Source: Streptomyces tendae (GTDB lineage: Bacteria; Actinomycetota; Actinomycetes; Streptomycetales; Streptomycetaceae). Taken from it: a DNA stretch of 64,000 nt. Position numbers and translations under genes: made by a program. The stretch covers positions 1 through 64,000 of the forward strand of contig NZ_BMUY01000006.1 in the NCBI RefSeq assembly GCF_014650435.1. The letters are read 5' to 3'. Of this stretch, positions 35,474-43,603 are shown piece after piece. How positions within the stretch are numbered: the stretch's first letter is position 1; every line of letters begins with the position of its first letter. The notes under the pieces are model-generated. The model worked only from the letters and a program-made list of their open reading frames with translations. It had not been told where the DNA came from and ran no database searches.

Positions 35474-36366
35474 GCGAGACCCGCAAGCCCTGGCACGGCG
35501 TCATCGTCGCGACCGGCCTGCCGTTCAACGACGACCTCTCGGTCGACTTCGCGGCCTACGGCGAGAGCGTCGCCCACCTGGCCGAGCAGGGGATGCACGG
35601 CGTCGCACCGAACGGGTCGCTGGGCGAGTACCAGACCCTCACGTACGAGGAGCGCGACCGCGTCGTCGAGACCGCCGTCGCGAACGCACCCGAGGGGTTC
35701 ACCGTCATGCCGGGCGTCGGCGCGTACGGCGGCCGCGAGGCCGAGCGGCACGCCAGGTTCGCCAAGGACGCGGGCTGCCAGGCCGTCATGTGCCTGCCGC
35801 CCAACGCCTACCGCGCCGACGACCGCGCGGTGCTCGACCACTTCGAACGGGTGGCGTCGGCGGGCCTGCCCGTCACCGCGTACAACAACCCCATCGACAC
35901 CAAGGTGGACCTGCGTCCCGACCTGCTGGCCAAGCTGCACGCCGAGGGGTTCATCGTCGGGGTCAAGGAGTTCTCCGGCGACGTCCGGCGCTGCTACGAG
36001 ATCTCCGAGCTGGCCCCCGGCCTCGACCTCATGATCGGCACCGACGACACCGTCCTCGAGGTCGCCCTCGCCGGTGCCAAGGGCTGGGTCGCCGGGTATC
36101 CGCAGGTCTTTCCCCGGGCCTGCCTCGCGCTGTACGAGGCATCCGTCCGGGGCGACCTGGAGACCGCGCTGCCGCTCTACCGCCGACTCCACCCGGTACT
36201 GCGGTGGGACAGCAAGACGGAGTTCGTCCAGGCCATCAAGCTCGGCCAGGAGATGACCGGCCGCCGCGGCGGTGTCTGCCGCCCGCCGCGACAGCCGCTG
36301 GCTCCCGAGACGGAGGCCGTCGTGCGCGCCGCCACCCAGGCCCTGATCGACGCGGGGGTGAACTGA
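35470..36366 (+). CDS. DapA-family lyase, probable pyrroline-4-hydroxy-2-carboxylate deaminase
   Basis: 298 aa from ATG 35470 (AAGGAG upstream, ATGA overlap with the previous stop). TIM-barrel of the dihydrodipicolinate synthase family: NGSLGEYQTLTYEER (family GTTGE-like site), catalytic Tyr in VTAYNNPIDTK and Schiff-base Lys in FIVGVKEFSGD. In hydroxyproline catabolism the DapA homologue LhpC deaminates the dehydrogenase product to 2-oxoglutarate semialdehyde. The neighbours (dehydrogenase subunits upstream, epimerase 2 nt downstream) support this over lysine synthesis. No dehydrogenase for the semialdehyde is adjacent. Confidence 0.88.
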   Translation: MSETRKPWHGVIVATGLPFNDDLSVDFAAYGESVAHLAEQGMHGVAPNGSLGEYQTLTYEERDRVVETAVANAPEGFTVMPGVGAYGGREAERHARFAKDAGCQAVMCLPPNAYRADDRAVLDHFERVASAGLPVTAYNNPIDTKVDLRPDLLAKLHAEGFIVGVKEFSGDVRRCYEISELAPGLDLMIGTDDTVLEVALAGAKGWVAGYPQVFPRACLALYEASVRGDLETALPLYRRLHPVLRWDSKTEFVQAIKLGQEMTGRRGGVCRPPRQPLAPETEAVVRAATQALIDAGVN

Positions 36367-36368
36367 CG

Positions 36369-37370
36369 ATGCGCTCGACGGTCTGCTACCACGCCGTCGA
36401 CTCGCACACCGAGGGCATGCCCACCCGCGTCGTCACGGGCGGGGTGGGCGTCCTCCCCGGCGCGACGATGTTCGAGAAGCGGCAGCGGTTCGTCGCCGAA
36501 CGCGATCACCTGCGCACCCTCCTCATGTGCGAACCGCGCGGACACGCCTCGATGTCCGGGGCCATCCTCCAGCCGCCCACCCGGCCCGACGCCGACTACG
36601 GCGTCCTGTTCATCGAGGTCTCCGGCTGCCTGCCGATGTGCGGGCACGGCACCATCGGGGTCGCGACGGTCCTCGTCGAGACCGGCATGGTCGAGGTGAC
36701 CGAGCCGGAGACCCTGGTACGGCTCGACACCCCGGCGGGACTGGTCACGGCCCGGGTGCGGGTGCGCGAGGGCCACGCGGAGTCGGTGACCCTGGAGAAC
36801 GTCGCCTCGTACTGCCACGCACTCGACCAGGCCGTCGACGTCCCCGGCTACGGGGAAGTGCGCTACGACATCGCCTACGGCGGCAACTTCTACGCCTTCG
36901 TCCGCACCGACGACCTCGGCATCCCCTTCGAGCGGGCGCACAAGCAGCGGCTGCTCGGCGCCGGGCTGGCCGTCATGGACGCGATCAACAAGCAGAACCC
37001 GGTGTCCCACCCGGAGAATCCGGCGATCGACGTGTGCCACCACGTCTACCTCGAGGCCCCCGGATCGACCGCGGAGCACTCACGGCACGCCATGGCCATC
37101 CACCCGGGATGGTTCGACAGGTCGCCCTGCGGCACCGGCACCAGTGCCCGGATGGCGCAGCTGCACGCCCGCGGTCTGCTCCCGGCCGGTCAGGACTTCG
37201 TCAACGAGTCCTTCATCGGCTCCCGGTTCGTCGGCCGGGTCCTGGGGGAGACGACGGTCGGAGACCGCCCGGCCGTCCTGCCGTCCGTCACCGGCCGCGC
37301 CTGGATCACCGGCACCGCGCAGTACCTGCTCGACCCCTCCGATCCCTACCCGGCGGGTTTCACCCTCTGA
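36369..37370 (+). CDS. 4-hydroxyproline 2-epimerase (proline racemase family)
   Basis: 333 aa, ATG two bases after the previous stop. Proline racemase fold with HAVDSHTEGMPTRVV at the N terminus. Catalytic cysteine pair present: CLPMCGHGTIGVAT and DRSPCGTGTSARMAQL. In this superfamily two Cys indicate a racemase/epimerase, while Ser or Thr replacements indicate 4-hydroxyproline epimerase variants or dehydratases. Operon context points to trans-4-hydroxy-L-proline to cis-4-hydroxy-D-proline conversion, the first pathway step. Its last 25 bases overlap the convergent GntR gene. Confidence 0.93.
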   Translation: MRSTVCYHAVDSHTEGMPTRVVTGGVGVLPGATMFEKRQRFVAERDHLRTLLMCEPRGHASMSGAILQPPTRPDADYGVLFIEVSGCLPMCGHGTIGVATVLVETGMVEVTEPETLVRLDTPAGLVTARVRVREGHAESVTLENVASYCHALDQAVDVPGYGEVRYDIAYGGNFYAFVRTDDLGIPFERAHKQRLLGAGLAVMDAINKQNPVSHPENPAIDVCHHVYLEAPGSTAEHSRHAMAIHPGWFDRSPCGTGTSARMAQLHARGLLPAGQDFVNESFIGSRFVGRVLGETTVGDRPAVLPSVTGRAWITGTAQYLLDPSDPYPAGFTL

Positions 37371-38059
37371 GCCGTGCCGGACACGTCCTCGGAGTCCGCC
37401 CCGCCGTCCGCCCACAGCGTGCGGACGTGGGTGAGGTGCCGGCGCATGCACTCCTCGGCCTCGCGCGTCCGGCCGGCCACCATCAGGTCCAGCAGCTCGA
37501 CGTGCTCCTGCGCGGACGCGACCAGCCGCCCGGTCTCGTTCAGGGAGCCCAGACCGAACAGGCGTGAACGCTTGCGCAGGTCGGCCACCACCGCCACGAG
37601 ATGGTGGTTGCCGGCCAGCGCCAGCAGTTCGAGATGGAACCGGTGGTCGGCCTCGAGGTACTTGAGGACGTCGTGCTCACGCGCCGCGGTGACGATCTGC
37701 TCCGCCAGCGGACGCAGTGCCTCCAACTGCCCGGCGGTCGCCGTCGCGGTGACGCGTCCCACGGTGGGAACCTCGATCAGGGTACGGATCTCGGTGAACT
37801 CGTCGAGGTCCCGCTCGGTCATCTCGGTGATCCGGAAACCCTTGTTGCGCACCGCCTCGACCAGGCCCTCCCTGGCCAGGTCCAGCATCGCCTCGCGCAC
37901 CGGAGTGGCGGAGACGCCCAGTTCCGCGGCGAGGGTGGGGGCGGAGTAGACGACGCCCGGCCGCAGGTCACCGGCGATGAGGGCGGCCCGCAGCGCGTCG
38001 GCGACCTGGTCGCGCAGATGTGTCTGGACGGAGATCGCCTGCGAAGAGAGGTGCGGCAT
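37346..38059 (-). CDS. GntR-family regulator, FadR/FCD subfamily
   Basis: 237 aa. N-terminal winged helix (LRAALIAGDLRPGVVYSAPTLAAELGVSATPVREAMLDLAREGLVEAVRNKGFRI) and an all-helical FCD ligand domain with metal-binding His/Asp pattern (LEADHRFHLELLALAGNHHLV, SAQEHVELLDLM). It converges on the hydroxyproline operon, overlapping the epimerase 3' end, and its own promoter contains the same GTGACATTG core as the operon promoter. It is probably an autoregulated repressor released by hydroxyproline or a pathway intermediate. Confidence 0.92.
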   Translation of the reverse strand: MPHLSSQAISVQTHLRDQVADALRAALIAGDLRPGVVYSAPTLAAELGVSATPVREAMLDLAREGLVEAVRNKGFRITEMTERDLDEFTEIRTLIEVPTVGRVTATATAGQLEALRPLAEQIVTAAREHDVLKYLEADHRFHLELLALAGNHHLVAVVADLRKRSRLFGLGSLNETGRLVASAQEHVELLDLMVAGRTREAEECMRRHLTHVRTLWADGGADSEDVSGTAQRVKPAG

Positions 38060-38098
38060 CCGTGCTCCTGCGTCCGTCCAGCCAACGACCCCTCACTA

Positions 38099-38117
38099 TA
38101 CAATGTCACGTTGCGTA
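38099..38117 (-). promoter_or_regulatory. Operator candidate in the GntR-FCD promoter
   Basis: TACAATGTCACGTTGCGTA is an imperfect palindrome (outer TAC/GTA). On the minus strand it contains GTGACATTG, nine bases identical to the hydroxyproline operon site at 32477-32485. It is 40 bp before the regulator's ATG. Confidence 0.65.
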
Positions 38118-38229
38118 GGCCGTCCGGGTTGACTCCACGATGTCCGGTTATCGACGGTGCGCGGTAATTGCCTGGACCGTGACCCCTGTCCGACGGGAGA
38201 CTTCCCGCTTCCGAACCTCCGGGAGTGTG

Positions 38230-40065
38230 ATGGGGACAACACAGACGCCAGGGCCGGCGCCGGGCAGGAGCGCGGTCGTCCTGGCGCTGCGCCACTACGG
38301 CCGGGAACTGCTGCGACTACGACGACTGGCCCTGCCCGCGCTGCTGCTGCCGGCCGTGGGCAACATCGGCATCCGCTACGTCGCCCCCCTGCTGATCGCC
38401 AAGTTGGCCGGGCAGGCCGCCGACGGCGACGGTCTCGCCCTCGGCCCGGCGCTGCCGTACGTGCTGGGCTTCGGTGTGACGCTGCTGCTCGCCGAGGCGC
38501 TCTGGCGGATCGGGCAGCACTGCCTGAACCGGGTGGACGCCCTCGGCATGGAGCACCTGTACGTGAGCGGCATGGACGAACTCCTCGCCAAGGACGCCGC
38601 GTTCTTCCACGACAACTTCGCCGGGTCACTCACCAAGCGGGTGCTCAGCTACGGCAAGCGCTTCGAGGACTTCGTCGACACCCTGACGTACCGGATCGTG
38701 GGAAGCCTCGTCCCCCTGGTCTTCGGTGCCGTGGTGCTGTGGAGCTACGAACCGATGCTCGTCGTCGGTCTGTTCGTGATGATCGCGCTGACGGTGGTGG
38801 CCGCGACACCGCTGATCCGGCGCAGACAACGGCTCGTCAACGAACGGGAGGCCGCGATCGCCCGGGTGTCCGGCCATGTCGCCGACAGCCTCATGAACAT
38901 GGAGACCATCCGGGCCTTCGCGGCCGAACGGCGCGAGGCCGGCGAGCACCGCAGCCGGGTCGCGGACTCCCGGCGCCTGACACTGAAGTCGTGGGACTAC
39001 GGCAACCTGCGTGTCGACACCCTGATCGCGCCCATGTCCGTACTGACCAACGTGCTCGGTCTGCTGGTCGCCCTCGCCTTCGGCGGTCCCGGCCAGGGAG
39101 TGGAGGAGGTCGTCGTCGCCTTCACCTACTACTCCAACGCCACCCAGATCATGTTCGAGTTCAACCAGATCTACCGGCGGCTGGAAAGCTCGATGACCGA
39201 GGCGGCCCAGTTCACGGAGCTGCTGCTCGACCCGCCCACCGTGCTCGACGCCGACGTGCCCGAACCCCTCGCCCCGCGGGACACCGGCATCCGCTTCGAG
39301 GCGGTGACCTTCGCCCACACCGGTGCGAAGCCGATCTTCCAGGGACTCGACCTCGACGTGCCCACGGGCGCCCGGATCGGCCTGGTCGGCAGGTCGGGCG
39401 GCGGCAAGACCACGCTCACCCGGCTCCTGCTGCGGATGTCCGACCTCGACCGGGGACGCATCCTGATCGGCGGTCAGGACATCAGCCGGCTGCGCCAGTC
39501 CGACCTGCGCTCACTGATCGCCTACGTCCCGCAGGAACCCGCCATGTTCCACCGCAGCCTGCGGGACAACATCGCCTTCGCCCGGCCGGGCGCCACCGAC
39601 GAGGAGATCCACGCGGCCGCCGAGGCCGCGCACGTCACGGAGTTCGCCGGTCAACTCCCCGACGGCTTCGGCACACTGGTCGGTGAGAGAGGCGTGAAGC
39701 TGTCCGGCGGGCAGCGCCAGCGCGTCGCACTCGCCCGAGCGCTCCTGCGCGACGCCCCGGTGCTGCTGCTCGACGAGGCGACCAGCGCGCTGGACTCGGA
39801 GAGCGAACTCCTGGTCCAGGACGCCCTGTGGCGGTTGATGGACGGCCGCACGGCCCTGGTGGTCGCCCACCGGCTGAGCACCGTCGCCGGCATGGACCGG
39901 CTCGTCGTCCTCGACCGCGGACGCGTCGTCGAGCAGGGCAGCCACCAGGAACTGCTCGCGACGGACGGTGCCTACGCCAGGCTGTGGCAGCACCAGTCCG
40001 GCGGCTTCCTCGGCGAGAGCACCGGGGCCGAGTCGGAGCCGGCCCTGGAGCGCCCGGTCGCCTGA
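38230..40065 (+). CDS. ABC transporter, fused permease and ATP-binding protein (exporter type)
   Basis: 611 aa from ATG 38230 with GGGAG four bases upstream; longer in-frame readings lack this site. Six-TM ABC-B membrane domain in residues ~35-325 (LALPALLLPAVGNIGIRYVAPLL, IVGSLVPLVFGAVVLWSY, VGLFVMIALTVVAATPL, VLTNVLGLLVALAFGG), then a nucleotide-binding domain: Walker A LVGRSGGGKTTLTR, Q-loop YVPQEPAMF, signature LSGGQRQRVALARALL, Walker B VLLLDEATSALDSESE, switch His VAHRLS. Works as a homodimer or with a partner; no second half-transporter is adjacent. Substrate unknown. A gene end 40 nt from the convergent GH3 gene isolates it as a single unit. Confidence 0.92.
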   Translation: MGTTQTPGPAPGRSAVVLALRHYGRELLRLRRLALPALLLPAVGNIGIRYVAPLLIAKLAGQAADGDGLALGPALPYVLGFGVTLLLAEALWRIGQHCLNRVDALGMEHLYVSGMDELLAKDAAFFHDNFAGSLTKRVLSYGKRFEDFVDTLTYRIVGSLVPLVFGAVVLWSYEPMLVVGLFVMIALTVVAATPLIRRRQRLVNEREAAIARVSGHVADSLMNMETIRAFAAERREAGEHRSRVADSRRLTLKSWDYGNLRVDTLIAPMSVLTNVLGLLVALAFGGPGQGVEEVVVAFTYYSNATQIMFEFNQIYRRLESSMTEAAQFTELLLDPPTVLDADVPEPLAPRDTGIRFEAVTFAHTGAKPIFQGLDLDVPTGARIGLVGRSGGGKTTLTRLLLRMSDLDRGRILIGGQDISRLRQSDLRSLIAYVPQEPAMFHRSLRDNIAFARPGATDEEIHAAAEAAHVTEFAGQLPDGFGTLVGERGVKLSGGQRQRVALARALLRDAPVLLLDEATSALDSESELLVQDALWRLMDGRTALVVAHRLSTVAGMDRLVVLDRGRVVEQGSHQELLATDGAYARLWQHQSGGFLGESTGAESEPALERPVA

Positions 40066-40105
40066 CGGGCCCGCGGTCACGGACGTGACGGAGCGGGCGA
40101 CCGCG

Positions 40106-41932
40106 TCAGTCGTCGTACGACAGGCCGTGCCCGGAGGGGAAGAGGACCCTTGCCGGGTCGTCGGCCCGCTGGACGGGCACGGGCAGTCTGCCGCGCGGAT
40201 CGACCCGGCCGGCGATCACCCGGGCGGCGGCGCGCAGTTCGACCTCGGTCCAGCAGTAGGAGGCCAGTGAGGCCGGGACGTCGCCGAGGTGGGCGATGTC
40301 GTAGGGGTTGCGCACCGCGAGGTGGACGACGGGGACGCCCGTCGCGACCAGCCGCGACACCAGGGTGCGCTGGGCGCTGGTGGCGCCGACGTTGTCGGTG
40401 GTGACGACCACCGCGTCCCGGCCCCGTGCGGCGGCCACGGCCTCGTCGATCTTCGCGGCGTCGGGCTCCCGGCCGGTGGCCAGGTGGGTGGTGCCGTAGC
40501 CCAGCTCCTCGAACGCCCGGGCCAGCTCGGGCACCGTGGTGCGGGTGTCGTCGGTCGGGAAGGCCGGGCTGGCGCCGGTCACGAGCAGCTTGCGCTGCCT
40601 GCGACGCAGCGGGAGCGCCTCGTCCTCGTTGACCAGCAGGGTCGTGGTGCGCTCGGCGATCCGGGCGGCGGCGAGCCGGTGCACGCGGGCGCCGACGACC
40701 CGGTCGACCTCCCTGCGGGAGGTGTAGGGGCTGTCATCGAGCAGGCCGACCTTGTCCTTGAGGCGCAGGATGCGCAGGACCGACTCGTCGAGCCGGTCCT
40801 CGGTGATCTCGCCGCCGCGCACGGCGGCCAGGACGCCGTTGTAGGCGACGCCGATGTCCGGCGGGAAGAGAAGCTGGTCGGCGCCGGCCTTGAGGGCGAG
40901 GACGGGCACGCGGTCGTCGCCGTACTTGGTGCGCACGCCCTGCATGTTGAGGGCGTCGGTGACGATGACGCCGTCGAAGCCGAGTTCGTCGCGCAGCACG
41001 CCGTGGAGGATCGCGGGCGACAGGGTGGCCGGGTCGTTGCTCGGGTCGAGCGCGGGGACCTGGAGGTGCGCGGTCATGATCGAGTCGACGCCGGCGGCGA
41101 TCGCGGCCCTGAAGGGCGGGGCGTCGATGCGCTCCCACTCCTCGCGGGTGTGGGTGATCACCGGCAGTCCGGTGTGGCTGTCCTGTCCGGTGTCCCCGTG
41201 GCCCGGGAAGTGCTTGGCGCAGGCCACCACGCCGGCCCGCTGATAGCCCGTCACCTGGGCCGCCACCATGCGGCCGACCTCGCGGGCGTCGGCGCCGAAG
41301 GAACGGACGTTGATGATGGGGTTGGCCGGATTGACGTTGACGTCGGCGACCGGGGCGAAGTTCTGCCGGATGCCCAGGGCGGCGAGTTCGGTGCCCGAGA
41401 TCAGCCCGGCGGTGCGCGCGTCGGACAGCGAGCGGCCCGCGCCGAGCGCCATCGCGCCCGGCAACTGGGTGGCGCCGCTGCCGATGCGGACGTTGACCCC
41501 GTGTTCCTGGTCGATGGAGATCAGGGAGGGAACGGGGGTGGGCAGGGCCAGCGAGGCCCGCTGCACACCGTCCGACAGGTCCGCGATCTGGCGCGGGTCG
41601 TGGATGTTGTTCGTCCAGCCGGAGAAGTAGATGACACCGCCGATGTGGTACTTGGCGATCAGCTCGGCCACGGTGCGGACGCCGAGTTCCCTGAGGTTGC
41701 GCTCCTGGTCGAACTCGCTGGGAGAAGTCGCCGACGCGCCGTAGAAGTACGGGACGAACAGCTGGCCGATCTTCGCCTCGATGCTCATCCTGGAGATGAT
41801 CTTCTTGAGGCGGTGGTCGCGCCCGTGCGCGGCCGCGGGGGTGGCCGTCACCCCCACGGCGCCCACCGTGCTCGCGGCGACCACGGTCGCGGAGGCGAGA
41901 ACGGTCCGTCTGGACAGACTCCGGTCCTGCAT
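40106..41932 (-). CDS. Secreted glycoside hydrolase family 3, beta-N-acetylglucosaminidase-like (Tat signal)
   Basis: 608 aa from ATG 41932 with GGAAGGAG upstream. A twin-arginine signal (SLSRRTVLASATVVAASTVGAVGVTATPAAAHG) directs folded export. The GH3 barrel includes GQLFVPYF, SIDQEHGVNVRIG, the NagZ-type catalytic loop AKHFPGHGDTGQDSHTGLP (acid-base His/Asp dyad) and the nucleophile Asp in GVIVTDALNMQGV. A C-terminal GH3_C domain follows (LLVTGASPAFP, DAVVVTTDNVG). The KHFPGHG loop separates N-acetylglucosaminidases from beta-glucosidases of GH3. DasR-like boxes ~105 bp upstream support a role in chitin or peptidoglycan GlcNAc release. Confidence 0.92.
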   Translation of the reverse strand: MQDRSLSRRTVLASATVVAASTVGAVGVTATPAAAHGRDHRLKKIISRMSIEAKIGQLFVPYFYGASATSPSEFDQERNLRELGVRTVAELIAKYHIGGVIYFSGWTNNIHDPRQIADLSDGVQRASLALPTPVPSLISIDQEHGVNVRIGSGATQLPGAMALGAGRSLSDARTAGLISGTELAALGIRQNFAPVADVNVNPANPIINVRSFGADAREVGRMVAAQVTGYQRAGVVACAKHFPGHGDTGQDSHTGLPVITHTREEWERIDAPPFRAAIAAGVDSIMTAHLQVPALDPSNDPATLSPAILHGVLRDELGFDGVIVTDALNMQGVRTKYGDDRVPVLALKAGADQLLFPPDIGVAYNGVLAAVRGGEITEDRLDESVLRILRLKDKVGLLDDSPYTSRREVDRVVGARVHRLAAARIAERTTTLLVNEDEALPLRRRQRKLLVTGASPAFPTDDTRTTVPELARAFEELGYGTTHLATGREPDAAKIDEAVAAARGRDAVVVTTDNVGATSAQRTLVSRLVATGVPVVHLAVRNPYDIAHLGDVPASLASYCWTEVELRAAARVIAGRVDPRGRLPVPVQRADDPARVLFPSGHGLSYDD

Positions 41933-42033
41933 GCGGACATGCTCCTTCCAGCCTTGCTCGTCAAGGGAGTTGAAGGAAACTTGAAGGACTCCGAACAGCG
42001 GGAAACGTAGCCTGCGCGTCACGGGCGGGCAAG

Positions 42034-42060
42034 AGGTCTAGACAAAATAGGTCTAGGCCA
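42034..42060. promoter_or_regulatory. Paired DasR-like (dre) boxes upstream of the GH3 gene
   Basis: AGGTCTAGACAA at 42034-42045 and AGGTCTAGGCCA at 42049-42060, a 15-bp direct repeat of GGTCTAG cores. The DasR consensus in streptomycetes is ACTGGTCTAGACCACT; each copy keeps GGTCTAG and one outer half. They lie 100-130 bp ahead of the N-acetylglucosaminidase gene; the second overlaps the thioesterase stop codon. Confidence 0.6.
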
Positions 42061-42532
42061 CGGCGGGAATCGAGCGGCCCGCCCAGTCCGGGGCCGGTTC
42101 GGTCAGCTCCGCGAGGCGACGCCGTACCGCGTCCGGGAACCCGGCGGCCCGGCCCGTCCCCCGGTCGACGTGGACCCCGAGCAGCTCCGTCGTCGCCACC
42201 GGGACCGCGTCGGGCGCCGGCTCCGACTCCGGTGCGGACACCACGTACATCTCGTGCGTGAAGCGCACCTTGCGTGCCGCCGCGCCCAACACCCGGGTAC
42301 GGACGGCCAGATGGGAGTCCCCGGGCACTTCACGCAGGAAGCGGACGTGGGACTCCACCGTGTAGAGGGAGCAGCCCGTGGACTCGCGGTAAGCGGAGTC
42401 CAGACCCGTCCCGCCCATCATCTCGTCCGTGGCGTGGCCGAAGACGAGGACGTAGAAGGCCTCGCTCATATGGCCGTTGTAGTCGATCCACTCCGGACGG
42501 ACCGTGCTGCGGAACAGCGGAAGCGCCGTCAT
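42053..42532 (-). CDS. Hotdog-fold acyl-CoA thioesterase, probable betainyl-CoA thioesterase
   Basis: 159 aa. 4-hydroxybenzoyl-CoA-thioesterase-like hotdog: VRPEWIDYNGHMSEAFYVLVFGHATDEMM (catalytic Asp in DYNGHM), TVESHVRFLREVPGDSHLAVRTRVLG, KVRFTHEMYV. Its ATG overlaps the stop of the carnitine dehydrogenase gene (ATGA, 42529-42532). In Pseudomonas the carnitine operon encodes a CdhB thioesterase that hydrolyses betainyl-CoA to glycine betaine and CoA. Here the gene order BKACE, dehydrogenase, thioesterase gives the same set. Confidence 0.85.
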   Translation of the reverse strand: MTALPLFRSTVRPEWIDYNGHMSEAFYVLVFGHATDEMMGGTGLDSAYRESTGCSLYTVESHVRFLREVPGDSHLAVRTRVLGAAARKVRFTHEMYVVSAPESEPAPDAVPVATTELLGVHVDRGTGRAAGFPDAVRRRLAELTEPAPDWAGRSIPAVA

Positions 42533-43575
42533 CGGGAGCCCTCCTGGCGGTCCAGGCGGCCCGTCGCGCGCAGCACGTCGACGACACCGCGGTCGCGCTC
42601 GGCCACCAGGTCCGCGAGGGAACGACCGTCCGCCGCCTCGTCGCAGCCCGCGACCACGGCGTCGTACAACGCCTTGTCCAGCTCCGGCGCTTCCAGGCGC
42701 GTCCACGGCGACTTCAGCGACGGTCCGAAGTGGTCCAGCATGTGCGCCATACCGCCCTCGCCGCCGGCCAGCGCGAAGGTCAGCATCGGTCCCATCACCG
42801 CCCAGCGCAGCCCGGGGCCCTCGGTGATCGACCGGTCGATGTCCCGGACCGTCGCCTCGCCGCTCGCGACCATGTGCAGCGCCTCGCGCCACAGCGCCTC
42901 CTGGAGGCGGTTGGCGATGAAGCCGGGCACCTCGCCGTCCATCGTGATGACGGACTTGCCCGCGACCTCGTAGAAGCGGGAGGCCCAGGCGACCGCCGCC
43001 GCGTCGGTGCGCTTGCCGCCGACGACCTCGACGAGCGGGATGAGGTAGGGCGGGTTGAACGGATGGCCGACGACCAGGCGCGACGGGTCCGCGGCCGTCG
43101 TCTGCATGTCGGTCATCGGATAGCCGGAGGTGGACGAGGCTATGACGACGCCGGGGGGTGTCGCCGCGTCCAGACGGGCCAGCAGATCACGCTTGAGGTC
43201 GAGCTTCTCGGGCGCGCTCTCCTGGACGAACTCGGCGTCCGTGACGGCCTGTTCGAGGGTGTCGGTGACGGTGAGCCGGTCGGTCGACGCGCCCTCGGCG
43301 AGACCGAGCGAGGTGAGCGTCGGCCATGCCGCGTCGACCAGGCGGCGCAGCTTCCGTCCGGCGTCGGGGGCCGGGTCCCAGGCGGTCACGTCGTAGCCGC
43401 GGGCCAGGAAGTGGGCGACCCAGCCGCCGCCGATCACTCCGGCACCGACGCAGGCGACACGGCGGACGTGCTCGGGCGAGGCCCGCTCGAGGGGGGTCGA
43501 CTCGGGCGACGTCGTTACGGGCGACGTCGTTACGTGCGGGGTCGTTTCGGGCGAGGTCGTCTCGGGTGTGTTCAT
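42529..43575 (-). CDS. L-carnitine dehydrogenase (3-hydroxyacyl-CoA dehydrogenase family)
   Basis: 348 aa. NAD site VACVGAGVIGGGWVAHFLARGYDVTAWD, then FVQESAPEKLDLKRDLLARLD, ASSTSGYPMTDMQ, the catalytic GHPFNPPYLIPLVEVVGG (His/Asn) and VPGFIANRLQEALWREALHMVASG. The family includes L-carnitine 3-dehydrogenase (CdhA); neighbouring BKACE and thioesterase genes support carnitine to 3-dehydrocarnitine. The first ~30 residues (NTPETTSPETTPHVTTSPVTTSPESTP) are a Thr/Pro/Ser repeat not seen in the family. It comes from a tandem DNA repeat, and translation could instead start inside it. Confidence 0.9.
   Translation of the reverse strand: MNTPETTSPETTPHVTTSPVTTSPESTPLERASPEHVRRVACVGAGVIGGGWVAHFLARGYDVTAWDPAPDAGRKLRRLVDAAWPTLTSLGLAEGASTDRLTVTDTLEQAVTDAEFVQESAPEKLDLKRDLLARLDAATPPGVVIASSTSGYPMTDMQTTAADPSRLVVGHPFNPPYLIPLVEVVGGKRTDAAAVAWASRFYEVAGKSVITMDGEVPGFIANRLQEALWREALHMVASGEATVRDIDRSITEGPGLRWAVMGPMLTFALAGGEGGMAHMLDHFGPSLKSPWTRLEAPELDKALYDAVVAGCDEAADGRSLADLVAERDRGVVDVLRATGRLDRQEGSR
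43499..43575 (-). repeat. Tandem repeat encoding the N-terminal Thr/Pro extension of carnitine dehydrogenase
   Basis: On the plus strand GGGCGACGTCGTTAC occurs as two 15-bp units, followed by degenerate copies (GTGCGGGGTCGTTTC, GGGCGAGGTCGTCTC). The unit keeps the frame and produces TTSPV/TTSPE-type pentapeptides. Confidence 0.75.
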
Positions 43576-43603
43576 GGGAGGGATCCTTCGTCGAAGCGGC
43601 GGG

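Noticed and set aside
40289..42010. 573-codon plus-strand frame opposite the GH3 gene
   Set aside because: Composition is that of a mirrored frame (Gly/Val/Asp rich) and the GH3 gene has catalytic motifs plus a Tat signal.
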